The notes below the pieces were generated by a model. That model saw nothing but the letters and a program-made list of their open reading frames with translations. It was not told the DNA's origin and did no database searches. A stretch of DNA of 27,950 bases from CAVRQM01 sp964250775 (GTDB lineage Bacteria > Pseudomonadota > Alphaproteobacteria > Acetobacterales > Acetobacteraceae): the NCBI GenBank assembly GCA_964250775.1, contig CAXUHK010000037.1, positions 1 through 27,950 of the forward strand. The letters are read 5' to 3'. Of this stretch, positions 19,332 through 27,950 are shown in pieces. How positions within the stretch are numbered: position 1 is the stretch's first letter; each line of letters begins with the position of its first letter. The position numbers and the translations under genes are program-made.

Positions 19332-20044
19332 CCGCGCTGCTGTGGACCGAGGAGCTGACCATGCGCTTCGGCGGCGTGGTCGCGGTCGACCGCGTCTCGC
19401 TGTCGGTCGAGGAAGGCGAGCTGCGCTGCCTAATCGGCCCCAACGGCGCCGGCAAGAGCACGTTCTTCAAGTGCCTGACCGGCCAGTTGCAACCGACCTC
19501 CGGGCGCATCTTCTGGCGCGGCACCGACGTCACCGGCTACGACAGCCACGCCATCGCGCGCCTCGGCGTCGGCATCAAGACGCAGGTGCCGTCGCTGTTC
19601 GACGGCCTCGACGTGCGCGAGGGCGTGGTGCTGGCCTTGCGCCGCCGGCACGGCGAGCGCCACGCCCGCGCGCGCGCCGACACGGTGCTGCGGCGGCTCG
19701 GCATCGCGCACCTGGCGACGCGCCGGGTCGGCCTGTTGGCGCACGGGCAGCGGCAACTGGTCGAGCTGGCGATGGTGGTCGCACCCGAACCCGAACTCGT
19801 CATCCTCGACGAGCCGACCGCCGGCATGAGTGCGGACGAGACGCTGGCGGCGGTCGAGGTGATCCGCACGCTGAACCGCAGCCACGCCATCGTCGTGGTC
19901 GAACACGACATGCAGTTCATCCGCGCCATCGCGAGCCAGGTCACGGTGTTCCACCAGGGCCGCGTGCTGATCGAGGACGCCGCCGGCACGGTGTTCGCCG
20001 ATCCCCGGGTGCGCGACGTCTATCTCGGCAAGGTGGCGGCGTGA
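19328..20044 (+). CDS. ABC transporter ATPase, LivG/UrtD type
   Basis: 238-residue cytosolic ATPase. Walker A is GPNGAGKST, Walker B is ELVILDEPTAGM and the switch His is in VVVEHDMQF. The signature segment is LLAHGQRQL rather than LSGGQ; the UrtD/amide branch commonly has an xHGQ form, so this supports the urea/amide assignment and does not indicate loss of activity. It overlaps both neighbours by 4 nt. It is expected to form a heterodimer with the next ATPase. Confidence 0.92.
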   Translation: MTALLWTEELTMRFGGVVAVDRVSLSVEEGELRCLIGPNGAGKSTFFKCLTGQLQPTSGRIFWRGTDVTGYDSHAIARLGVGIKTQVPSLFDGLDVREGVVLALRRRHGERHARARADTVLRRLGIAHLATRRVGLLAHGQRQLVELAMVVAPEPELVILDEPTAGMSADETLAAVEVIRTLNRSHAIVVVEHDMQFIRAIASQVTVFHQGRVLIEDAAGTVFADPRVRDVYLGKVAA

Positions 20045-20739
20045 TCGCGGTCGAACGCCTCGTGACCGGCTACGGCCGCATCGGCGTGCTCGACGGCGTC
20101 AGCCTCGCGGTCGCGGCCGGTGAGTGCGTCGGCATATTGGGCCATAACGGCATGGGCAAGTCGACGCTGCTGAAGGCGATCGCCGGGCTGCTGCCGATCT
20201 GGTCCGGCAGCGTCCGCTTCGCCGGCCGCGAGGTCGGCCGCGAGGCGGCGCACCTGCGCGCCCGCGCCGGCATCGGCAGCGTGCCGCAGGGGCGCCAGAT
20301 CTTCCCTACCCTTTCGGTGCGCGAGAACCTGCACTTCGCGGCCGTCGCCAAGGGGCTGGACCGCGCGCGGGCGGAAGCCGAGGCGCTGGCCGAGTTCCCC
20401 GAGCTGGCCCGCCTGCTCGACCGGTTGGGCGGCGGGCTGTCGGGCGGCGAGCAGCAATTGCTGGCGCTGGCCCGCGCGCTGTGCGGCCGGCCCACGCTGC
20501 TGCTGCTGGACGAGCCGACCGAGGGCATCCAGCCATCCATCGTGCAGGCGATGGTCGAGCGCATCGGCGAGCTGCGGCGCCGGCGCGGCATCGCCGTGCT
20601 GCTGGTCGAGCAGAACCTCGACTTCATCCGCGGCCTCGCCGACCGGGTGCTGCTGATCCATCGCGGCCGCATCGGCCGCGAGCTGACCGGCGAGGCGGTG
20701 CGCGACCGCTCGCTCGAGGACGCGTTCATCGGCGCCTGA
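20041..20739 (+). CDS. ABC transporter ATPase, LivF/UrtE type
   Basis: 232-residue cytosolic ATPase. Walker A is GHNGMGKST, the signature is LSGGEQQ, Walker B is LLLLDEPTEGIQPSIVQ and the switch His position is replaced by Gln in LLVEQNLDF, as is usual for LivF/UrtE. EPTEGIQPSI is characteristic of the UrtE side of the family. The GTG start overlaps the preceding stop (GTGA). The amidase begins 23 nt after its stop with its own strong ribosome-binding site. Confidence 0.92.
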   Translation: MIAVERLVTGYGRIGVLDGVSLAVAAGECVGILGHNGMGKSTLLKAIAGLLPIWSGSVRFAGREVGREAAHLRARAGIGSVPQGRQIFPTLSVRENLHFAAVAKGLDRARAEAEALAEFPELARLLDRLGGGLSGGEQQLLALARALCGRPTLLLLDEPTEGIQPSIVQAMVERIGELRRRRGIAVLLVEQNLDFIRGLADRVLLIHRGRIGRELTGEAVRDRSLEDAFIGA

Positions 20740-20762
20740 CGCGCCGCACAGAGGAGGCCAGC

Positions 20763-22292
20763 ATGACGACAGGGTCCGTGAAGATGCCGACCGAGGCGCA
20801 GTTGCGCGCGGTCGCCGCCGATCTCGGCATGGCATTCGACGACACCCAGATCGCGGCGCACCTGGCGGCGTTCACCGCCAACATCGCGGCCTACAACATC
20901 GTCGACCGGATGGCGGACGAGAAGCCCGCAGTGACCTGGCCGCGCACGCCCGGCGCGCGCCCGCCCGCCGAGGAGAACGCGCACGGCGCCTGGTACGTGA
21001 AATCAGTGGTCAAGGGTGCGGCGAGCGGCAAGCTCGAAGGCAAGAGCGTGGCGCTCAAGGACAACATCTGCCTGGCCGGCGTGCCGATGATGAACGGCGC
21101 CGCCACCATGCAGGGCTACGTGCCGGACGTCGACGCCACCGTGGCGCAGCGCATCCTGGACGCCGGCGGCACCATCATGGGCAAGGCGGTGTGCGAGTAC
21201 TTCTGCTTCTCCGGCGGCAGCCACACCAGCGCCACCGGCCCGGTCCACAACCCGCACCGCGTGGGCACTTCGGCCGGCGGCTCGTCGTCCGGCAGCGCCT
21301 GCCTGGTGGCGCTGGGCGAGGTCGACATGGCGCTGGGCGGCGACCAGGGCGGCTCGATCCGGATGCCCTCGGCCTATTGCGGCACCTACGGCATGAAGCC
21401 GACGCATGGCCTGGTGCCGTACACCGGCATCATGCCGATCGAGCTGACCATCGACCACACCGGCCCGATCACCGCCAATGTCGCCGACAACGCGCTGCTG
21501 CTGGAGGTGCTGGCCGGCCCGGACGGCCTCGACCCCCGGCAATACGGCGGCGAGTCGCAGCCATATCGCGAGTCGCTGCGCAAGGGCGCCGCCGGGCTTC
21601 GCATCGCGGTGGTCGAGGAGGGTTTCGGCTGGCCGCAATCGATGCCGCAGGTCGACGAGGCGGTGAGGCTGGCGGCCGAGCGGTTCCGCAAGCTGGGCGC
21701 GGTGGTCGACACCGTTTCGGTCCCGCTGCACCGCATGGGGGCGGCGATCTGGCTGCCGGTCGCGGCCGAGGGCGCCACGATGCAGATGATGCTGGGCAAC
21801 GGCTTCGGCTTCAACTGGCAGGGTCTGTACGTGACCTCGATGCTCGATTTCCACAGCGCCTGGCGCACCCGCGCCGACGAGTTGTCGGACACGCTCAAGA
21901 GCACCATGTTGCTGGGCCACTACATGGTGAAGCACTATCGCGGGCACTACTACGCCAAGGCGCAGAACCTGGTGCGCCGCCTGCGCGCCGCCTACGACGC
22001 GACGCTGGGCGGCTACGACCTGCTGCTGATGCCGACCGTGCCGATGACCGCGACCCCGCTCCCGGCCGAGGACGCGCCGGTGGGCGACATCCTGGCGCGC
22101 GCGTTCGAGATGCTGCCCAACACCGCGCCGTTCGACTGCACCCACCACCCGGCGATGAGCCTACCCTGCGGCATGGTCGACGGCTTGCCGGTAGGCTTGC
22201 AGCTGGTGGGCCGCATGTACGAGGAGGCGACGATCTACCAGGCGGCGGCGGCGTTCGAGGCCGGCGTGGATTGGAAGGCGGCAACCGCCTAG
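20763..22292 (+). CDS. amidase signature family amidase
   Basis: 509-residue hydrolase releasing ammonia and a carboxylic acid from an amide. The Ser-cisSer-Lys triad is visible: Lys99 in VALKDNICLAG, Ser174 in GTSAGGSSSG and the nucleophile Ser198 in GGDQGGSIRMPS. N-terminal features TWPRTPGARPP and CEYFCFSGGSHTSATG resemble bacterial amidases of nitrile and amide breakdown, not GatA. ATG 20763 is preceded by GAGGAGG with 5-nt spacing. No signal peptide, so cytosolic. Its place directly behind a urea/amide-type importer suggests it acts on the imported compound, supplying nitrogen under RpoN control; the substrate itself (for example acetamide or formamide) is inference. Confidence 0.93.
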   Translation: MTTGSVKMPTEAQLRAVAADLGMAFDDTQIAAHLAAFTANIAAYNIVDRMADEKPAVTWPRTPGARPPAEENAHGAWYVKSVVKGAASGKLEGKSVALKDNICLAGVPMMNGAATMQGYVPDVDATVAQRILDAGGTIMGKAVCEYFCFSGGSHTSATGPVHNPHRVGTSAGGSSSGSACLVALGEVDMALGGDQGGSIRMPSAYCGTYGMKPTHGLVPYTGIMPIELTIDHTGPITANVADNALLLEVLAGPDGLDPRQYGGESQPYRESLRKGAAGLRIAVVEEGFGWPQSMPQVDEAVRLAAERFRKLGAVVDTVSVPLHRMGAAIWLPVAAEGATMQMMLGNGFGFNWQGLYVTSMLDFHSAWRTRADELSDTLKSTMLLGHYMVKHYRGHYYAKAQNLVRRLRAAYDATLGGYDLLLMPTVPMTATPLPAEDAPVGDILARAFEMLPNTAPFDCTHHPAMSLPCGMVDGLPVGLQLVGRMYEEATIYQAAAAFEAGVDWKAATA

Positions 22293-22305
22293 CTGCGCCT
22301 TGCGG

Positions 22306-22349
22306 CTGGAGCGTTCCCTGGCCCACCATACGACCAGGAAACGCTCCAG
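22306..22349 (+). promoter_or_regulatory. maeB leader hairpin abutting the ribosome-binding site
   Basis: CTGGAGCGTTCCCTGG (22306-22321) pairs with CCAGGAAACGCTCCAG (22334-22349) with one mismatch in 16, around a 12-nt loop. The last two bases of the right arm are the first two of the Shine-Dalgarno AGGAGGGG (22348-22355) of maeB. It may act as a terminator for the amide operon, a translation control hairpin, or a regulator site. No T-run follows. Confidence 0.5.
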
Positions 22350-22361
22350 GAGGGGCCAGCC

Positions 22362-24665
<2,304 letters not shown>

Positions 24666-24687
24666 GCGTGTAGGAAAGGTCCGGTCC

Positions 24688-25929
24688 ATGGCGAACCCAA
24701 GCCAACGCCCGCTCACCAAGGTGGCGCTGTTCAGCAAGGAATACCCGCCCTACGTCTATGGCGGCGCCGGGGTCCACGTCGAATACCTCAGCCTGGCGCT
24801 GGCCAAGCTGCTGCAAGTCGAGGTCCGCTCGTTCGGCGACCAGGCCGTCGACGACGGCGCCCTGGTGGTGCGCGGCTACCCGCAATGGGACGAGACCAAG
24901 GTCGGCAGCGACCCGCGCTTCGTCGGCGCCATCGACGCCTTCGCCCGCGCCTTGGCCATGGCCAAGGATCGGCTCGATGCGCAGGTGGTGCATTGCCACA
25001 CCTGGTACACCGACTTGAGCGGCATCATCGCCTCCCAGCTCTGGGACATCCCCTGCGTGCTCACCATCCACTCGCTGGAGCCGCTGCGTCCCTGGAAGGT
25101 CGAGCAGCTCGGCCGGGCCTACCACCTCAGCGCGTGGATGGAGCGCACCGCCATCGAACAGGCCGATGCCATCATCGCCGTCTCGCGCGAGACCAAGGCG
25201 GACGTGCTGCGCCTGTTCGACGTGTCCCCGGAGCGGGTCCACGTGATCCACAACGGCATCGACCCGGAGGAGTACCGCCCGACGCCCGACACCGGCGCGC
25301 TGGCGAAATACGGCATCGACCCGGCGCGGCCGTTCCTGCTGTTCGTGGGCCGCATCACCCGGCAGAAAGGCATCATCCACCTGGTCCGCGCGATCCCCGA
25401 CATCGACCCGTCGCTGCAGGTCGTGCTGTGCGCCGGCGCGCCCGACACGCCGGAGATCGGCCGCGAAATGGCCGAGGGTGTCGCCAAGGTCGCGGCGAGC
25501 CGGCCGAACCTGATCTGGATCCAGGAGATGATCTCCCGCCCGGAGGTCATCCAGCTCTACACCCACGCCGCGATGTTCTGCTGCCCCTCGGTGTACGAGC
25601 CGTTCGGCATCATCAATCTCGAGGCGATGGCTTGCGAGACCGCCGTCGTCGCCGCTTCGGTGGGCGGCATCCCCGAGGTCGTGGTGCCGGAGGAGACCGG
25701 GCTGCTGGTCGACCCGGGCCTGGTGCCCGGCACGTTCGAGCCGGCCGACCCGGCCGCCTTCTCGGCCAATCTGGCGTCCGCCATCAACCGCCTGGCGCAC
25801 GACCCGGCGTTGTGCGAACGGTTCGGCAAGGCCGGGCGCGAGCGCGCCGTCGCCAGTTTCAGTTGGGACGTCATCGCGCGGACTACGCTGGACCTATACA
25901 AGTCACTGGTCGAGCAGCAGGCGGCCTGA
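24688..25929 (+). CDS. glgA: GT4 glycogen synthase (actinobacterial GlgA/GlgM type)
   Basis: 413-residue cytosolic GT-B glycosyltransferase. The N-terminal KEYPPYVYGGAGVHVEYL, HCHTWYTDLSG and the C-terminal donor-site EPFGIINLEAMACE (E-x7-E) match the Corynebacterium-type glycogen synthase family, not the GT5 E. coli GlgA. Members of this group make alpha-1,4-glucan, or maltose 1-phosphate from ADP-glucose; which applies here is not decidable. ATG 24688 is preceded by AGGAAAGG. It may be cotranscribed with maeB. No other glycogen gene is in the window. It converges on the 2'-5' RNA ligase-like gene with 27 nt between. Confidence 0.9.
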   Translation: MANPSQRPLTKVALFSKEYPPYVYGGAGVHVEYLSLALAKLLQVEVRSFGDQAVDDGALVVRGYPQWDETKVGSDPRFVGAIDAFARALAMAKDRLDAQVVHCHTWYTDLSGIIASQLWDIPCVLTIHSLEPLRPWKVEQLGRAYHLSAWMERTAIEQADAIIAVSRETKADVLRLFDVSPERVHVIHNGIDPEEYRPTPDTGALAKYGIDPARPFLLFVGRITRQKGIIHLVRAIPDIDPSLQVVLCAGAPDTPEIGREMAEGVAKVAASRPNLIWIQEMISRPEVIQLYTHAAMFCCPSVYEPFGIINLEAMACETAVVAASVGGIPEVVVPEETGLLVDPGLVPGTFEPADPAAFSANLASAINRLAHDPALCERFGKAGRERAVASFSWDVIARTTLDLYKSLVEQQAA

Positions 25930-25956
25930 CGTCCCGAGGCGCTCGCACGGCACCGA

Positions 25957-26475
25957 TCACCCCGAGAACGGAAAGTCCGCCTCGTGCTCCCACGGGCCGC
26001 CCAGGTAGCGCCACAGCGTCACCCCGGTCGCGACACCGGAGAACGGCTGCAGGTCTTGCGACAGGCGGGCGTGCAGCGCCCGCGCCTGCCTCGGCTCGGC
26101 CTTGTTCTGCACCGTGACATGCGCCCGCCACGGCTGGCGGTCCTGCGCGGTCAGCGCCAGCTTCTCGGGGCCGCGCTGCCACAGCGCCAGCAGCCGCGCC
26201 CGGAACGCGCCGACGCCGGCGGCGTCGAGCCCGTAGGCGACGCCGCGGCCCAGGAACACCGCGCGCGCCACTTCGAACGGAGCGGGCTTCTCCTCGCCGC
26301 ACAGGCTCGCCAGGTCGGCTTGCACCCGTGGCGACCGGTCGCCGGGCAGATGGTGGAACAGGGTGACGTGCGCCGGGACCAGGTTGGCCGATGACGGGAA
26401 CCAGCGCTGCCGCTCACGCTCGAAGAAGCCCCGCGACACCGGATCGAGCGTCAGCGTCAAGATCAGCGGCGGCAT
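25957..26475 (-). CDS. 2'-5' RNA ligase/phosphodiesterase-like (2H superfamily) protein
   Basis: 172-residue protein of the 2H phosphoesterase superfamily. The two catalytic HxT motifs are intact: His36-Val-Thr38 in PAHVTLFHHLP and His119-Val-Thr121 in RAHVTVQNK, at the usual separation. Bacterial members cleave or ligate 2',5' bonds or cyclic phosphates; the substrate is unknown. The ATG at 26475 is the only reasonable start. It faces a plus-strand ORF head to head with no space for a normal promoter between them. Confidence 0.88.
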   Translation of the reverse strand: MPPLILTLTLDPVSRGFFERERQRWFPSSANLVPAHVTLFHHLPGDRSPRVQADLASLCGEEKPAPFEVARAVFLGRGVAYGLDAAGVGAFRARLLALWQRGPEKLALTAQDRQPWRAHVTVQNKAEPRQARALHARLSQDLQPFSGVATGVTLWRYLGGPWEHEADFPFSG

Positions 26476-26759
26476 CGCGATCGGCGCTGCTGGCGCAGTG
26501 GCTGACGCTCACCCGCGACACCCTGCCAGGCATGGCGGCGGCGCAACGCTGGCCGATCCGGCTCGACCACTGCTTCATGCGGGTGTGCCTGGACGCCGCC
26601 CTCGGCGCGCGGTGGGACAGCTTGGTGCGGCGCCCGGCGGTGCGTCATCTCAGCGACGCGCAGCTTGCGGAGGCGGTCGCGGTGGCGCGACGGATCGTGG
26701 CCGAGCCGTCGCTGCTGCGGCCGCTCAACGATGCCAGCCTGCGGCTGCGGCGGCGCTAA
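26391..26759 (+). CDS. small ORF with conserved-looking core and no clear start
   Basis: The protein-like part runs from about 26484 (LLAQWLTLTRDTLPG) through RWPIRLDHCFMRVCLDAALG to the stop at 26757-26759. It resembles small proteobacterial proteins that I have seen labelled as GCN5-related acetyltransferases, but no acetyltransferase motif is visible. The first in-frame ATG (26391) lies 85 nt inside the opposing 2'-5' RNA ligase-like gene and would add 31 Ala/Ser/Arg-rich residues that look like antisense translation. The next ATG (26532) removes the first 16 conserved-looking residues. Its stop overlaps the stop of the convergent TPR gene by 2-3 bases. It may be a real gene with an overlapping start or a truncated remnant. 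Confidence 0.55.
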   Translation: MTGTSAAAHARRSPATPDRASASRSAAASRSALLAQWLTLTRDTLPGMAAAQRWPIRLDHCFMRVCLDAALGARWDSLVRRPAVRHLSDAQLAEAVAVARRIVAEPSLLRPLNDASLRLRRR

Positions 26760-27950
26760 TCGGCGATGCCGGCCAGGCGCAGTCCCTGGACGAAGTGCTG
26801 GCTGTGCTCGGGCTTCTCGTATGGATTGGCGGCCAGGAAGCGGCGGATGGTGAAGTTGGGCTCCAGCGCCAGCAGCCGCTCGCGCACCAGCGCCGCCTCG
26901 GCGTGCTCGCCCAGATGGCCCAAGGCCGCCAGGAACGGCTTGCACGAATCGCTGAACGCCGGGTTCATCGCCGTCACCTCGCGGCCGATCTCGACCGCCG
27001 CCGCATGGTCGCGCGACAGCAGCGCCACTACGATGCGCGCGGTGTCGAAGAAGAACGCCTGCGGGTCCAGCGGGCTCAACTGCTTGTAGCGCGCGATGCG
27101 GCGCGCCGCTTCCGGCAGGTCGCCCACATAGGCGAACGCCATGCCGGACAGGTTCCAGGCCATCGCGAGGTTCGGGTTCAGCGTCAACGCCCGCTCGTGC
27201 ATGGTCAGCGCCTCGCGCAGCCGGTGGCGCATCGAGGCGCGGACGTGGCCGGCGATGGTCAGCGCCTTGGCGTCCTGCGGGTCGAGCGTGATGGCGCGGT
27301 CGGCCAGGCGCCCGGCTTCCAGCATCCCGGCCTTGGGGTCGTCGGTCCAGGCCTGGCCCACCAGGAACAGGTGCCAATAGGCGTACCAGGCATGGCTCGC
27401 GGCGTAGTCCGGTTCGAGCTGGATGGCGCGCGCCAGCAGGTCGCCGGCCTGCATGAAAAGCGGCCGCTCCATGCGGCCGATCAGCGCCAGGGCGCGCAGC
27501 AACAGGTCGTAGGCGCTGGGGTCGGCCAACGGGCGGGCGCTGGCGCGCTGGCTCTCGATCAGCAGGATCTCCGGGTCGATCTGCGCCACCACCTCGGCCG
27601 CCACCTCGTCCTGCAGCGTCAGCAGGTCGAACGCGTCGCGCTCGAACCGGCCCGACCAGACGACTTGGTTGCCGGCGCGCAGGTCGAGCAGGCGCAGCGT
27701 CACGCGCAGCCGCTCGCCGGCGCGCTGCACCGTGCCGTCGAGCAGGAAGTCGAGCCCGAAGGTGCGGCGGATCGCGTTTTCGTCGCGGGTCTGGGTGGCG
27801 TAGCGGGCGAGCGAGCTGGAGGAGACCAGGAACATCCAGCGGAACCGCGCCAGGGCGGCGGTGATCTCGTCGGCAAGGCCGGTCGCGAGGTGCGCCTCCG
27901 CCGGGTTGGTGCCGGCGAGCTGCATCGGCAGCACGCCAACCCGGCGGAGG
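26756..27950 (-). CDS. TPR-containing C-terminal region of a transcriptional regulator/adenylate cyclase-like protein, 5'-truncated
   Basis: The frame is open to the window edge and reads LRRVGVLPMQLAG before the first GTG at 27934, so the N-terminus lies outside. The visible 397 residues match the shared effector half of CadC/SARP-like regulators and class III adenylate cyclases. First comes a segment with LADEITAALARF, FLLDGTVQRAGERLRVTLRL and VVWSGRFERD (about 27910-27570). TPR helices follow (AIQLEPDYAASHAWYAYWH, AITLDPQDAKALTIAG, ALTLNPNLAMAWNLSG). The missing part should carry the DNA-binding or cyclase domain; which one cannot be told. The stop codon overlaps that of the convergent small ORF. 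Confidence 0.8.
   Translation of the reverse strand, partial: LRRVGVLPMQLAGTNPAEAHLATGLADEITAALARFRWMFLVSSSSLARYATQTRDENAIRRTFGLDFLLDGTVQRAGERLRVTLRLLDLRAGNQVVWSGRFERDAFDLLTLQDEVAAEVVAQIDPEILLIESQRASARPLADPSAYDLLLRALALIGRMERPLFMQAGDLLARAIQLEPDYAASHAWYAYWHLFLVGQAWTDDPKAGMLEAGRLADRAITLDPQDAKALTIAGHVRASMRHRLREALTMHERALTLNPNLAMAWNLSGMAFAYVGDLPEAARRIARYKQLSPLDPQAFFFDTARIVVALLSRDHAAAVEIGREVTAMNPAFSDSCKPFLAALGHLGEHAEAALVRERLLALEPNFTIRRFLAANPYEKPEHSQHFVQGLRLAGIAD

Noticed and set aside
19737..19763. Degenerate ABC signature (LAHGQ) as evidence of a dead ATPase
   Set aside because: UrtD/amide-type ATPases commonly have an xHGQ form, and all other ATPase motifs are intact.

Overview
The window is high-GC DNA with dense coding, ATGA/GTGA-type gene overlaps and very short intergenic spaces. 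Gene content (hopanoid genes hpnI and hpnL, assimilatory nitrate and nitrite reductases, AldB-type aldehyde dehydrogenase with a DUF779 partner, malic enzyme fused to a phosphotransacetylase domain, two sigma-54 promoters) points to an alphaproteobacterium, perhaps Rhodospirillales or Acetobacteraceae. That placement is inferred from gene content only. The sequence looks like a draft scaffold: it has a 10-N gap, next to what seems to be misplaced sequence.

Layout. 1-1671: 3' part of a ClC-type chloride channel/antiporter with CBS domains. 1673-4176 (minus): a three-gene operon of acetaldehyde-type dehydrogenase, DUF779 protein and isochorismatase-like hydrolase, with a candidate promoter whose spacer is a palindrome. 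4259-5257 (minus): a cysteine-free tandem duplication of a molybdopterin-binding-like (sulfite oxidase fold) domain. 5414-6850: 6-phosphogluconate dehydrogenase. 6859-13576: a nitrate assimilation operon (consensus sigma-54 promoter, NarK-type transporter, nitrate reductase, an unrecognised 116-residue protein, nirB, nirD). 13656-15956 (minus): hpnI, broken by the gap and a cobJ-like fragment, and hpnL.

16172-22292: a second sigma-54 promoter drives a complete urea/short-chain-amide type ABC transporter (binding protein, two permeases, two ATPases) followed by an amidase. 22362-24665: maeB. 24688-25929: a GT4 glycogen synthase. 25957-26759: a 2'-5' RNA ligase-like protein and a small head-to-head ORF. 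26756-27950 (minus): a TPR regulator-like protein running off the end.

How it fits together. The nitrate operon imports nitrate and reduces it to ammonium. The amide operon imports a small amide or urea-like compound and the amidase would release ammonium plus a carboxylic acid. Both have -24/-12 promoters with the correct 12-bp GG-to-GC spacing, so they probably belong to one nitrogen-limitation (NtrC/RpoN) regulon. The rest is central carbon and storage metabolism (gnd, maeB, glgA) and membrane lipid modification. I see no phage, IS element, CRISPR array or RNA gene. The best candidate for something undescribed is the small protein between nasA and nirB. The cysteine-free duplicated molybdopterin-like protein comes second.
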